Part shown: positions 31,866-44,057 of the stretch, one piece after another | Numbering within the stretch: the first letter of the stretch is position 1 | How the letters are laid out: each line of letters begins with the position of its first letter | Assembly (NCBI RefSeq): GCF_013368755.1 | Contig: NC_049566.1 | Location: 3,596,001 to 3,660,000, forward strand | Reading direction: 5' to 3' | Source: Talaromyces rugulosus | Lineage: Eukaryota > Ascomycota > Eurotiomycetes > Eurotiales > Trichocomaceae | Length of the DNA: 64,000 nt | The notes under the pieces: generated by a model | Database searches by the model: none | Told to the model about the DNA's origin: nothing | What the model saw: the letters and a program-made list of their open reading frames with translations, nothing else | Program-made: the position numbers and the translations under genes

Positions 31866-34800
31866 ATAAGCTGGTGCTAGCTTTAGTAAGAGCTTTGATA
31901 CAGTAAGCTTTAAATATTAGGCTTAGGTCTAACTAGAAACCAAGATAACACTTTGCTTTATAGGAAATATTAATAACTATACTATCAGATAGAGTGATTA
32001 GTATATATTAAGGCTTTATAGAGCTATGGAGATTAATAAAATATACTAATTTATACTTTTTTATATTAAAAATAGAAGCATGCTTCTTAGTCTATTTATT
32101 AGTTTTACTGTAGGCTTTATTAAGCCTCTGAATATTGGCCTGCTCTAAGGCCTCTGTGGTTAGAAAACCGATATTGTCGACTTAGCTGCTGATAATGATT
32201 CTCTCAGTAGATTTAATACAGTCGCTTAGTAAATTAGTATTATAGATAAGGTAAAGAATTAGCAAGATTAGGCTTTTCTAAGGGATGCTGGTGATAATTA
32301 GAATATATTTTGATATACTCTTAGATATATAAATTTATATAGTTTATTTACTTAGAAAGGCCTAGATCTATGGAGTAAAGTGCCCTAGTTATTTTCTATA
32401 TAGATTATACAGTAATTAGTTATAATAAGTGTTATTATATACTCTAACTATGTCTAGTAGGAGTATTAAGACTACTAGTAATCCTTATCTCTAGGCTTTC
32501 TAAATCTATTTAATAATTAATTAAATTATATAGTTAGTAGAAACACTTTTATAGCTATTAAAGTGCATAAAAGGAAACAGATCTTAGATCTTAATTATAT
32601 AGCTAAGGCGCTTAGTAATAATTAACTCTAAAAGCTTCTTTAATATATTAAATAGTGTCACTAGCTAATAGACTTTAGATATATAATAATCTTGGTCTTC
32701 TCTAGCTTTATAAAGAATAATAGTTATTAAGCGCTGAAAGTGGGTTAGATTATAGTCTACTTCTATGTAGGTGTTGAAAATCTTATATAGGATCTCTAGA
32801 GCCTTAGATACATTAATTACCTTATATTATATGTTGTTAGAGATACTATCCTTTCTAAAAGCCTTATCCAGTAACGCAGCATAGACTATAGCCATAATCT
32901 TATACAGCTTAATCTGGGGAAAGCTAAGCTAGTTTAGATAAGTAGTATTTAGGATATCAGATAAGTTAATCACTGGGATTATTAAGAAGAAGGTCTCTTG
33001 GAATAGAATAGTCTTAATCTTAACAGTTTCTATTAACTAGCTATTAGGGCTGTGGAGTATTAGGGTAATTCCTAATTTATATAAGCCTATTTATGTATAT
33101 ACCTATCTTACTAACTACTATAAGCCCTGGAGGCCTTCTTCAGTAACTTACTAGACGTGCCTATAGTGCTTTTAATATAGGGCCTTGCTTATAATATATT
33201 TTTTCTTATTCTGAACTACTTTATATAGTAACTAGTTAAATAGGTTGTGGGTATATGTGTGTTAGCACTATAGATAGCAGCAGGTCTTAATTACCTGTTT
33301 GTATTTCTCTGTCAGATCAGGGTTAGCCTATTGACTGGGCTTTACCTATAGCATGGATTTTTTAATTATATAGTGGATAGTGGCTAGAAATAAGGTAGTA
33401 ACCAGCTTAATTCATTGCTTTAAAGTCTCTGCAAATAGGGGCATAGCCAGCTTCTCTACTTTATTAAGAAAGATCTTATTGTCCATAGCCTTCTAATTCT
33501 ACTGTTTTAATACCTTATTTAGTGATGTTTCTATGTTAATTAGTATTCTTATAAGATAGTGATCCAAGTTATATCTAAGATTGTTAGCACGCTCGCAGCT
33601 TATAAACTAGTTAACTAGATTAGTCAAGATTAAGATTAAATTAATTATTATTTTAAGGTTGCTTTTTTTCTATATAGGCACTCCTTCTTTAGTAGTTAGT
33701 TCTATATAGTAGTGGTCTATAATCTTAAGAATTTGCTTCTTTTTAGGGTTAATCTTTGTGCCTAGGCTATCTTAAACAAGATAATAAGTATTAAAGTCGC
33801 CTACAAGAAGGTGCTTAGCCTTAGATATAGATTTGCTAAGTCGGTGTAGCTTAGTCTTGATTTAGTTAATAGTATCACTATTTGGTTTATTATATATATT
33901 GTAGATAAATAGATTATAATTAGATTCTTAGTAAATTTCAAGAATCTGGTAGTCTTTTGATATAATAGAATAGATCTATTTTCCTAGATCTATTTATTTA
34001 GAAGCATATAGGGCCATATAGGTTAGACTGCTACTACTATACTCTCTAGCCTTAGAGTAGAGTAATTAATAGGTTGTTGATGTTGGTTAGTATATAGTTT
34101 TATTGAATTCATTTTTCTAGGGCTCTTGTACTGCTATAATATCAGCTTAGAACATCTAAAAGTCTCTTAGAAACATAGCTATAACCCTATCTCTTAATTT
34201 GTACACATTATATTAGATAATTTAGAAGCCTTTTATTAAGAAAAGACTCTTATATATCAGCTTGCTTACTTAGATCTAGGGATAGATTTCTCAAGCTCCT
34301 CCATAAATTCGGATTCTAATTCAGATTCTAATATGGCGTTAGAGCTCTATTCTAATTCTGATATACTTAGCTTTTAGGTTCTAGCTGTTTTTTCAGCCTT
34401 CTCAGTCTCAACAAGAGCTATCTTGTCAAGCCCAGCTTCGGCTTCGGCCAGGACGTCTGCCTACAGAGACCGGTCTTTCTAAATAAAGACCATATAGTTC
34501 TGCGAGGAGTAGTAATTTATGAATCTATTTAGAAACTATTAGTAGTCTCCCTCTAAGAGTCTCTCAGGGTCAAGCTTCCAGAAGCTTGCTTCACTATTCA
34601 GTACTAGGAAGTTATTAATATTGACTATCATAGTAATTAGTGATATTAAAGGAAGCTCTGGCTTTAGCCTTAGCTTAGAAGCTGCTGACTGCTATAATTC
34701 CTTACTAATCAATAAGCGTACACACTTTATAGGCTTAATAATCCTAAAAATATATTCAGAGTCATTTATTATAGCAGCTATAGCAGCTTCTTTTTAGGCT

Positions 34801-35378
34801 GAGCACTATTATGATTAGCTTGGTTCTTCTGGTACTAATTGGCTTCTAGATTGAATAATTGAGAATATTAATTTAATCTATTTATTTATAGTAGTAGTAG
34901 TAGTAGTAGTAGTAGATCTCATTAACCTGATGTAGCTAGCTTCTGTACTATCGCCGCTATGCAGGGTTGGGGCCCTAATCTGGTAGAATATAGGATAACG
35001 GATGGCACAGCCACTAGTAGTGCAGCTCGGGAGGCACATCACAGAAATAGAACACTAAGAAATAAAATACTAAGAAAAGTAATATAAAGCTATTAAACAC
35101 AGCAAACTATATAAACAAATAAAATCTAGAATATTAATACTAATATAACTTTACTGGTCCTCTATAGCTTCCTCTTCTACTTTCTTTACTCACTGTAGTT
35201 CTTATATTAAGACCTGTTTTGCTACATATCTGTGGCCATCTTCAGGCTTAATCTTAATCTCACTCTTGCTGCTGCTGTTCCTATTCTTAATCCTGCTTTT
35301 TGGTGTATTGCGTGCGCGTTTTCTGTCTGTTTATCTGCTGTAGCAGTAGTATCCTAGCTATATCTGTATTAGTACGTC
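31866..35378 (-). mobile_element. LINE-B: second Tad1/I-like LINE, truncated and RIP-mutated
   Basis: On the minus strand: ORF1-like low-complexity region (about 34,260-35,370), endonuclease (about 33,480-34,150; VQEPWKNEFNKT, HLLVGDFNTYYL, a Ser-Asn..LIL and DHY motif) and RT (about 33,200-31,900) with a near-complete ADD box reading VDNIGFL near 32,165. The 3' end, including any RNase H, is cut by the Gypsy-L LTR at 31,865; the 5' end is cut by the Gypsy-M LTR at 35,379. Sequence and motifs differ from LINE-A. A (TAG)n microsatellite lies at 34,887-34,916. Confidence 0.72.
34887..34916. repeat. (TAG)n microsatellite in LINE-B
   Basis: About nine perfect tag/gta triplets in tandem inside the ORF1-like part of LINE-B. 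Probably a decayed poly-amino-acid tract. Confidence 0.85.
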
Positions 35379-35828
35379 TGTCAATCGGTTCAACAACTCG
35401 TCACCAAGATGTGAATTGGGATGGGTATTCTGCTAACAGAAGGCAAGATGAGAACGTTGTGTAAGGCAATCCTAAGATAAGTAGAGTACTATCGCAATAA
35501 TAGGCTGCAAAGTATATTAAAGAGTAATAGTAGTATATTATTTGTTTAAGAGAATAAAACATAATAAGCTAGATACATGATAATAAACGAGCGTTCCTAT
35601 ATAGTTCCTATATTGAATCGGATGATTCAATATATTGTAGCACCTGCTTCATTATATCAAAGCACTTGCTTCTAGCTTATCTTAGCTCACTGAGCGTGCC
35701 CAGAGCATTAAATCAATCCTGGTTAGTGTCGCATATATATATTATATATATACCGTGTATATAGCGTTATTTTAGTAGCTACTGATATAAAGAATATAAT
35801 TAACTGTAAGTTATTTATTTTTCTAATA
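35379..35828 (-). mobile_element. Gypsy-M 3' LTR
   Basis: A 450-bp LTR on the minus strand, ending TTGACA at 35,379, related to the 469-bp LTRs and to the 3' half of the Gypsy-A LTR. To its right the minus-strand sequence holds a RIP-altered polypurine tract and the ccagc/gggacgcc block that also precedes the Gypsy-A 3' LTR. The flanks acgtc and atcct do not form a TSD, as expected for one end of a longer element. Confidence 0.75.
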
Positions 35829-37383
35829 ATCCTTTTTTTCAAGGCTAGCATCCCGACAGTGTAATAAATAATCATGAGTATCCACGTCCTTGATAAGTAA
35901 CTGTTGTTTTCCTTATTTCTTTATACTTGTAGTGATGGTCTAATTATATCTTCAAAGATTTTAGATATTCGCAAAAATAAGCTAGCTCATCAACTCACAG
36001 AGAAAAATTTTAAAATAGTTATTCCTTATACTTATTGCACTTAATTAAATAAATCTTATATTAAATATATCAATTCTTATTACAGCAAGTGTTCTCGTTC
36101 AAATCAAAAATACATAGATTCTCCTATAACGCTTTCTGATAAGGAGTAACAGAGGCTTGTTACAGTTCAAAATCAAATTCATTCCTAACAAAAGGATGCT
36201 CACTTAGAGCTTGCTTGAATAATGACAAAAATAGATTACTTAAAGAAGCAAGACGATCTTCTTCGCAAGCATACCAGTGATTTCATAGCAAGAAATATAA
36301 AGAAAATAAAAAAGTTAGAGCATTTAAAAAAAAAAAAGAAAAAGGAACAGAAACAAAAGGCCAAACAGCAAAAATCAAATAAGATAATTACTACTACTAT
36401 TCAAAAGTTTCCTATATTACCTAATAATAAATTTAATCATATCCTTTCTAACTTTCTTTCTAATAAAATACTTAAATCTTTTCAGGACAGTTTAAATACC
36501 TAACTAGTTCCTATAAATTATATTTAGATCTATACTTTTTCTAGCTAACTAGATAAAAGATTCTTCTATCTACTAACTTTTTTTTTAAAATTCTATTAAC
36601 TTTATATTTATTTTCTATTATTTTATTATTATTATTTCCTAGATTTTCTATTAATTCTAATAATAAAATATAAAATACTAGATGTATTTTTATTCTTACT
36701 AATAATTAAAGTTTATAATTATCATTAACAAGTTTTTTTTAAATTATAAAAAATCTATATTTAATAATATTAAATTTATTACTTAATCTTTTATTTAGAA
36801 TATTAAATTTTTTCTATTTAATTATTTATTATAATAAGTAAACTTTTTTTTTTTTTTAAAAGATTAATATATTTTTATACTTTTTATCATAGTAAGTCTT
36901 TATTTAATTTTTAACTTACTTAATGTTTTTTAATATTGTTTAATAGAGTATCTGTAGTTTATTAATTTATATTATTATAGCTTTAGATAATTCTTCTTAT
37001 AGTACTTCAGACTATATTATTCTTAGATATTGTCTAAGATTTATAAAATATAAAACTTATTTTATTATAGTGTTTTCTATATTATTTAATATAAATTATA
37101 TTAATAGTAATAGTTTTATCTAATTATCTTATTTCTAATCTAAATAATATTGAAAATATTATTTAACTATTTAAATTATTTTTTTAGACTAGTTATCAGT
37201 CTATTAGTAATTTATAATTAATAATTTATAATATATTCTATATATTTTTATAATTACCTGTTAATATTTAGATATAAATAACTTATCTTAGTCTATAATA
37301 AGTTTATTTAGTAATCTAGTCTATATAAAAACTTTTTATAATATAAATTTTATATATTGTTCTACTATTATATCCTTTAATAT
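35829..37383 (-). mobile_element. Gypsy-M 3' internal region (integrase end and antisense ORF)
   Basis: This matches, on the minus strand, the stretch of Gypsy-A between the integrase core (about 49,000) and the 3' LTR. It is cut at 37,383 by LINE-A copy 2 and resumes at 53,207; the 14-bp duplication atatcctttaatat flanks the insertion (37,370-37,383 and 53,193-53,206). Confidence 0.75.
36060..36503 (+). CDS. Antisense Cys-rich coiled-coil ORF inside Gypsy-M (relic)
   Basis: A plus-strand frame, antisense to the element, lies between integrase and the 3' LTR. It is open for 93 codons from ATG 36,222 (MTKIDYLKKQDDLLRKHTSD.. then a Lys-rich run and a C-terminal ILPNNKFNHILSNFLSNKIL). Upstream, in the same frame and interrupted by a few stops, are YCT, YSKCSRSNQKYIDSP and DKE.QRLVTVQNQ, a Cys-rich segment. 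The same antisense block exists in Gypsy-A near 49,950-50,360. It fits a class of fungal repeat-borne proteins with a Cys-rich N-terminus and a charged coiled coil; the class assignment is from memory. The frame kept more coding sense than its surroundings, but the long A runs suggest RIP too. Confidence 0.5.
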
Positions 37384-40300
37384 AACTCACCCGCCGGGAA
37401 AATCAAAAATCAACCTTTTGAAATTCAATGCCTTTTGACGGTGTCCAGGGCCTCGCTATGGCCTAAGGACCCCCCAATAGCGACAACGCCCCCCTAGACC
37501 TAGGGGGGCAGGCGCTAGGCCTAGTGAACCCTGAGGATACCTATATAGATACCCTAATAGAGACAGCACTGCTAGCACTCTCTGAGGCCAGTATAATGAT
37601 TTTCTAGAATAAAGGCTTCATGTTTAATCTAAAAATTAAATCTAGAGAATTATTTCCTTTCTTATACCTCCAGGAAGCTTTTAAAGTTCTAGAAAAGAGA
37701 TAATAGGACTATAGCTCTAATAAAGTTGATAAAACCTCTATAAAGATCTTATTTAGCCTAATCTATAAAGATATAGAATAGGCCTTATTAGACCACTTTA
37801 TAAATAGTAATAGTATATTATATATAGAGATAGCCGCTATAAAGACTTATATAATCTCTTTAATAGAAGCTATAAAGCAGTATTTTATAGATTAATTAGA
37901 CGCTCTAAAGTACTATTTCTTAATCTTAGAAGCTTAACAGATTTTTTTAAATACCTTAAACTACCTTTTAAAGCCCCTATCATTAGAAAATAACCACTAG
38001 GGCCTACAATAGTCTCTATTATTCTAGGGGATGATATTTATAAAGATCGCCTATGGCCCCCAAGCTAATCTAAATAGGGCTGTTAAATCTATAGAGCTAT
38101 ATAAAACCTTATCTCTAATATTAAAACTATTTTTTAGAATAAAGCCCGCAGTAAGTCTTTAATAGATTAATATAGTGGTTAGTAATGCCTAAAAGTGGTA
38201 AATTATTATAAAAAAACAGGCTTACTCTCTAAACCAGCCTTTAAAAGTCTAAATAGATCTAGAGAGTCTAAAGTCTATTTATAAAAATAATAAAAAAGAT
38301 TATAGATTTATATTTAGATATAAAAATAGCCATACCATCTCTAGAAAATCTAAAGCCAATATTATCTTATAGCTTAACCACTATCTAGTTTAGATAGACT
38401 TTCTGAACTTCACTAAGATAATAGACGCTAATTATACTAAATCAGAGGTTATCTCAGCTCTATTAGACTAAAAAAGTATTATAGGCTCACTATTATTAGT
38501 CTATAAGAATTTATTAGTAGCTATCTGCTATTAAGTTGACTTTATAGTTATCTTAGTAAAAACAGATTAATAATAGTATAAGATTAAGATATATATAGTA
38601 TTAATAGCCTGTTATAATATTTTAAAGCTAGGTTTAGCTAGAGAAAAAATTGAATTAAGGGATATATACACCCTAATAAGAAATTTTATCTAAATTAAGC
38701 TAATAATAGCTATTTAAATTAATAAATAGTATTTTTTTACTATTATTATAATAGTAGAAGGCCTAGATGATATTTATAGACTACTAGTCTAGAATATACA
38801 TTTTAAAGATAATAGATATCCTATTAATCTCTATTATAAAATAGATAAAGATATTATTTATACTTAATATTGTAGTATTAACTATTAAATTTATAGAGAC
38901 TATAGTATTTAATTATTACTCTATATTATATATGCTAATACCTATAAAGTCTAAAAGTATATCTATAATATGCTAGACTGTAAAGTCTAAATAAACTATT
39001 TATACCTATATACACCCACTAAATATAGTAACTATAAAGAGAAATACCAGGCTAATTCTCTAGAATGTCCTAAGCTTTAGAAGGCCTGCCAACGACTTTA
39101 TAAGCACTTCCCTAGTATAGAGATTATTATGCCCCCTTCTTTCTCTAAATAGACTGAATGGGAAGGTGTTATTAAAAAGGCTTTTTTCTTAATTACTATC
39201 TAGGATACCTCCTAAGCTCTAGAGCTTAAAGAAGTTGATAATACTATAGAAAATATCTTAAGAATATTATCCTTACTATACTTATTTTTATATCTAATAC
39301 TAATGCCTGGAGCTATAGTCTCTATTAATATTAATTATTTAATATAATTACGGCTATACTTATCCTATAATCTTAAAAGCTCTAAAAATAGAGATAGAGT
39401 AGTAAATAAATATTATATATTTATAAAAATCTTATATTGTCTATGACTTTTTCTATCTAGGCTATCTACTATACTGGCTAAAGAGAGAGAAATAGGATTA
39501 ATAAATATTTATAACTATCTATAAAGACTTTATAGAGATGGTTAAGATTAAAAACTATATTGATTTAGTAGACTATCTCTATTTATAGGTTCTAAATATA
39601 TAAGAAGCACTAATAATTAATAGATATATTTTTTAATATATTAAAATAGTTAACTGTTATAATATATAGATTAAGACTAGTTATTAATAGTAAAAAACCT
39701 TCTTTAGACAATGCTAGGCTATTAAAGATATAGACTAGGACTTATTTATAATAAATAGATATTTATTAGTAGATAATTTTAATATCTATAACTCTTTATA
39801 GAATCTACTAATTAAAGGCTGAATTAATATTAAGCTCTTGGAATAGCTTATAGAGCAGTATTTACTATATATTAATAACCTATTAAGAAAGATTATATAC
39901 TATAAAAAAACTAAAAGGATACTAATTATTAATTTAATATTATTTTTACTAGCTCTAGGGCCTCTGTAAGCCTAAGAGATAAATAAAAATAAATCTATAA
40001 TATCTAACTATAAGCTTATTGTCTTAGCTTAGAAAGCTTTAGAAAAACTTCCTTTAAAAAAAATCTCTAGAAAGATTACTAGATAGTAGATAGAAGCTTT
40101 ATAGATAAATAAAAAAGTTCTAAAGCTAGCTACAGCAGCTTAGGCCTTAGAGGCTGTAGACTATCTTTTTTTAGTGATTAATACACCAAGAAAGACCTTA
40201 CTAGAAAAACTAATTAGATATAAAACACTTTAACCAGCATACTTAATAAATATACTAAAATAGTATAACTTTATATACGCTCTAAATAGTAATAGAAGCT

Positions 40301-43300
40301 AGAGCTATAGTAAGCCTAAAGCTTATAGGCTATAGTCTATAAATAATAGCAAGCCTATACTTATATTAATACTAAATTCAAAGCTATAAGAACCGCTTAT
40401 TATTATAAAATAAAAGCAGCTAAAAAGACCTGTTAGAAGGTTTTCTTTACTAAGAAAGGCCTTAGAGAGAAAAAAGAGTAGAAAAAGAATTCTAACCCTA
40501 CTAAGAATCCTTTTCTCAAAAGCCCTAAGAATAGCTTAGAAAAACCTTCTCTAGAAAATCTTAATAGATATTAAATAGCCTTATAGTATACTAAGCCACA
40601 GATTAATCCTACTATCCTAGTATTCTAAGGCCTAGATCTAGAGGCTTCTCCTACCACTATCATAACCAATAAAGAAGCTTTAATTAGGGAAATAGTATTT
40701 CTTAATATTCCCTATAGCTCTCTTTCTAAAGAGCTATTAGATGGACAGACCTATATATTTATAATGCTAGAGCGGGTATATTAGGCCCTATTCAGTTAAA
40801 GTATTAAAAAAGCTTTAGAAATTAATAGACTTAATTTTAAAGCATGCTAGTTACTTTAGGTATTAGATTTACTCTAAATTATAGAGATAGCTAGACAGTA
40901 CTTTTAGCTTAGAATATATCTAAAGATCTAAAAGACTACTAAAGATATCCTACTTTAAAAGCTAAAAAAGCCTAATTATACCTAGATAAAGGCCTAAAAG
41001 ATAATAAGCTTATTTAACTGTCTAGATAAAGTTATTAAAAAGCTAGCTATAAACTTTATAGTAAACTAGTATAAGACTTAGAAAATTTTATATTCTAGAT
41101 AAATAAGATACAGATAGAACTATAAAGTTATTAATATAGTAGTCTACTTTATATAAATAGTATATAAAAGATAGATTTAAAAGCTTTTTATAGATATTAT
41201 CTTTATTAATATTATAAAAACCTTTAACTATATTAATCTTTATAAGCTTAATAAGGCTATAGAAACTATAGACTTAGATAATAACTTTATAAAATAAACC
41301 TTATTCTTCTTTATAAATAGAAAGATTAATCTTATAATTAATAGTTATAAAATCTCTAAATAGTTTATTAATTTAAAACTATTCTAAAATTTACTAATCT
41401 TTTTAATCCTTTTTCTTATCTATATCTGAGATGTATTTTAGACTATAGAATAGTAGATACTAAAGATTAAAATCTTATTCTATATTAATAATATAGACTT
41501 AATAGCCTAGAAAAGCTTAATCTCTAAGATCTATAAATAGCTAAAAGCAGTAGTAAAAGCTACTATTAAGTAAAAACTAGTAGATAATATTAAATTTAAT
41601 CTTAAAAAGATAAAGACTATCCTATTCTTTAAGGCCACTAGCAAGGAATATAAAAATTAGATCTAAAAAGCTAGAATATAAATAAAAAACACTTTAATAA
41701 TATTCTCTTTAATAGCTATTCAGTAATTAAGAATCTTACTACTTTTAAAGCTTACTATAAATACTATCTATAAAAAGATTAAAATACTAAAAAATAAATA
41801 CAAACACTATATAAAGCCTAGAAACTTTTTCTAAGCCTAATATAATAAATCTAAAAGACTACTATATAGTTAGTGGTATTTTATAAAGCTAAACTTTAAT
41901 AATATAAATAAAAGAACTGCCTAGAAAGACTATAAAGCCTAATTAATAATTAGATCTAGATAGTTATAGACATGCTAAAATTTATTTTATTAGAATTATT
42001 TATAAAGAAAACAGCTCTAGAACTAATAAAAGCCTTATTAGATAATAAATAGTAATAGTATATCTTAAGACTTCTAAGACTTCTTTAAGAGTATTTAGTA
42101 GCAGAAATACTTTCTATAATATTTAAAAAGAGAGATATCTATATATAGTCTAGAAAATAGCTATTAGAAGACTAAGCTTAGATAATATTAATCTACTAAA
42201 GCTTTTAAAAACTGGGTATAGATCTAGTCTATAGACTATAAAAGATTTTAACTACTAATCTTTTCTAAAGTTTTAAATGTATAATAAAATCTAATAATAG
42301 ATTTATATTATTAGATTTTAAGATAGACTTCCTTGAAACTGTTATATAATTAACTTTAAATCTTTTAAATAGAATAAAGAATATTAATCTTTATTTAAAT
42401 AGTTCTAGATTAAATAATTAGTATATAGATACTGTAATAGCTTATAAACTATTTATTAGTTTTTAAAGATTATACTTAGTTTCTTTAAACGTAGGCTTTA
42501 AAGTCTTTAATATAGAACTAATAGAAATAGTTAAAGCCTTAGAGTAGATATTGATAGAAAATCTTATAGAGCTAATTAGAATATTTTTAGATATTTAAGC
42601 TGCTATAAGTAAGCTTTAGTATACCTAATCTAGCTTAGAATAAGCTTTAATACTGCAGGTATATAATCTAGCTAAGGAACTACAGGCTATTAGCTATAAA
42701 GTTATTATATACTAGATGCTAGGTTATAAAGAGGTCCTAAATAATAAAAAAGTCAATAAAGCTACTAAAAAAGCTATAGAGAGGCTTTATATAGATAAGT
42801 ACTTAGATATCTTACTAATCTATACCTAGTAGATATATACTAAGACTTATAGTGCTATTAAAATTAACTAGCTTATTATAAAGCTTATAAGATATATCTA
42901 ACAAATAGACTAAGTCTACTAATTTTCCTAAGGATAGAAGCTTAATCTAATAATAGCAAGCACTCCTAAGTATTTAATATAGTAATATTACCAATTCAAG
43001 ACTAACTACACCCCAATTAAAGTCTATCTATATTAAATTAAGGTCTAAGACTCTTCTAATTACTTAGAATACTTTAAAAAGACTAAAATAGTAAAATATC
43101 TTCTTATAAACTATTAACAGTGGTATTACTAGCAAAAAAAACTATATACTGATTTAGTCAAAATAAGGATAAAGACCTTATAGAATAACAAACAATACCT
43201 TAAAACACACTTATTCTAGGATTTAAAAATTACTATAACACTGCTAACATTTATAGAAGCTATTAAAGAGCAAAAAGATAACTAATAAACCTAGAAACAG

Positions 43301-43445
43301 ATCTATAAAACTAATAATTAGGGCATTAAGGCTCTGGATAAGAAAGAGCAAAAGAGGAAAGAATAGCAGATAAAGATAATCTACTATTATAAGCAATACC
43401 CAAATATTAATAACCATAAAAAAGAAGTAGTGATTACTACTTACT

Positions 43446-44057
43446 TGTCATAAGAATCGATAATGCTCAGCCAATAGATGTGACAGTGGATGCTAGTTAC
43501 ATAAGCAAAGGTTATTGGATATTCTTGTGGGGTAGAATCTCTGATTGTATTCAAGAAGGAAGAAATGCCTATATTTATATTTCTGTATGGAATGACTTAT
43601 TAAACAGAAGCCTATGTTGTATAGAAATAGTTTCTATATAAAAATAGACTCTGTATGAAAAGAGATCCTATATAGAAAGGATCTTTACGTGAAAAAAGTC
43701 TTTATACGAAAAAACCTATTTTATGGACTTAGGTATGTGACTATATAGTTAATATAGTAAAATTATACTAAGGAACTATATATTAATATAGTTAAGCAAA
43801 GCTTGACTATACTTGCTATATTTAGGATTAGTTATATAAAAATATTTATTTATTATTATATATCTAGCTTATTATATTTTATTCTTTTAAGTAAATAGTA
43901 TATTATTATTATTTTTTAATATACTTTGCAGCCTATTATTATAATAGTACTCTACTTATTCTAGAATTACTTTACACAAACTTCTTATTTTATCTTCTGT
44001 TAGCAGAATACCTACTCTGATTCACATCTTGGTAATGAGTTGTTGAATTAATTAATA
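43446..44057 (+). repeat. Gypsy-A 5' LTR
   Basis: 612 bp, starts TGTCATAAGAATCGATAATG; the RIP-altered end reads ttaattaata where the 3' LTR has ccgattgaca. Matches the 3' LTR in length exactly once the pogo insertion and its TA duplication are removed. Confidence 0.88.
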
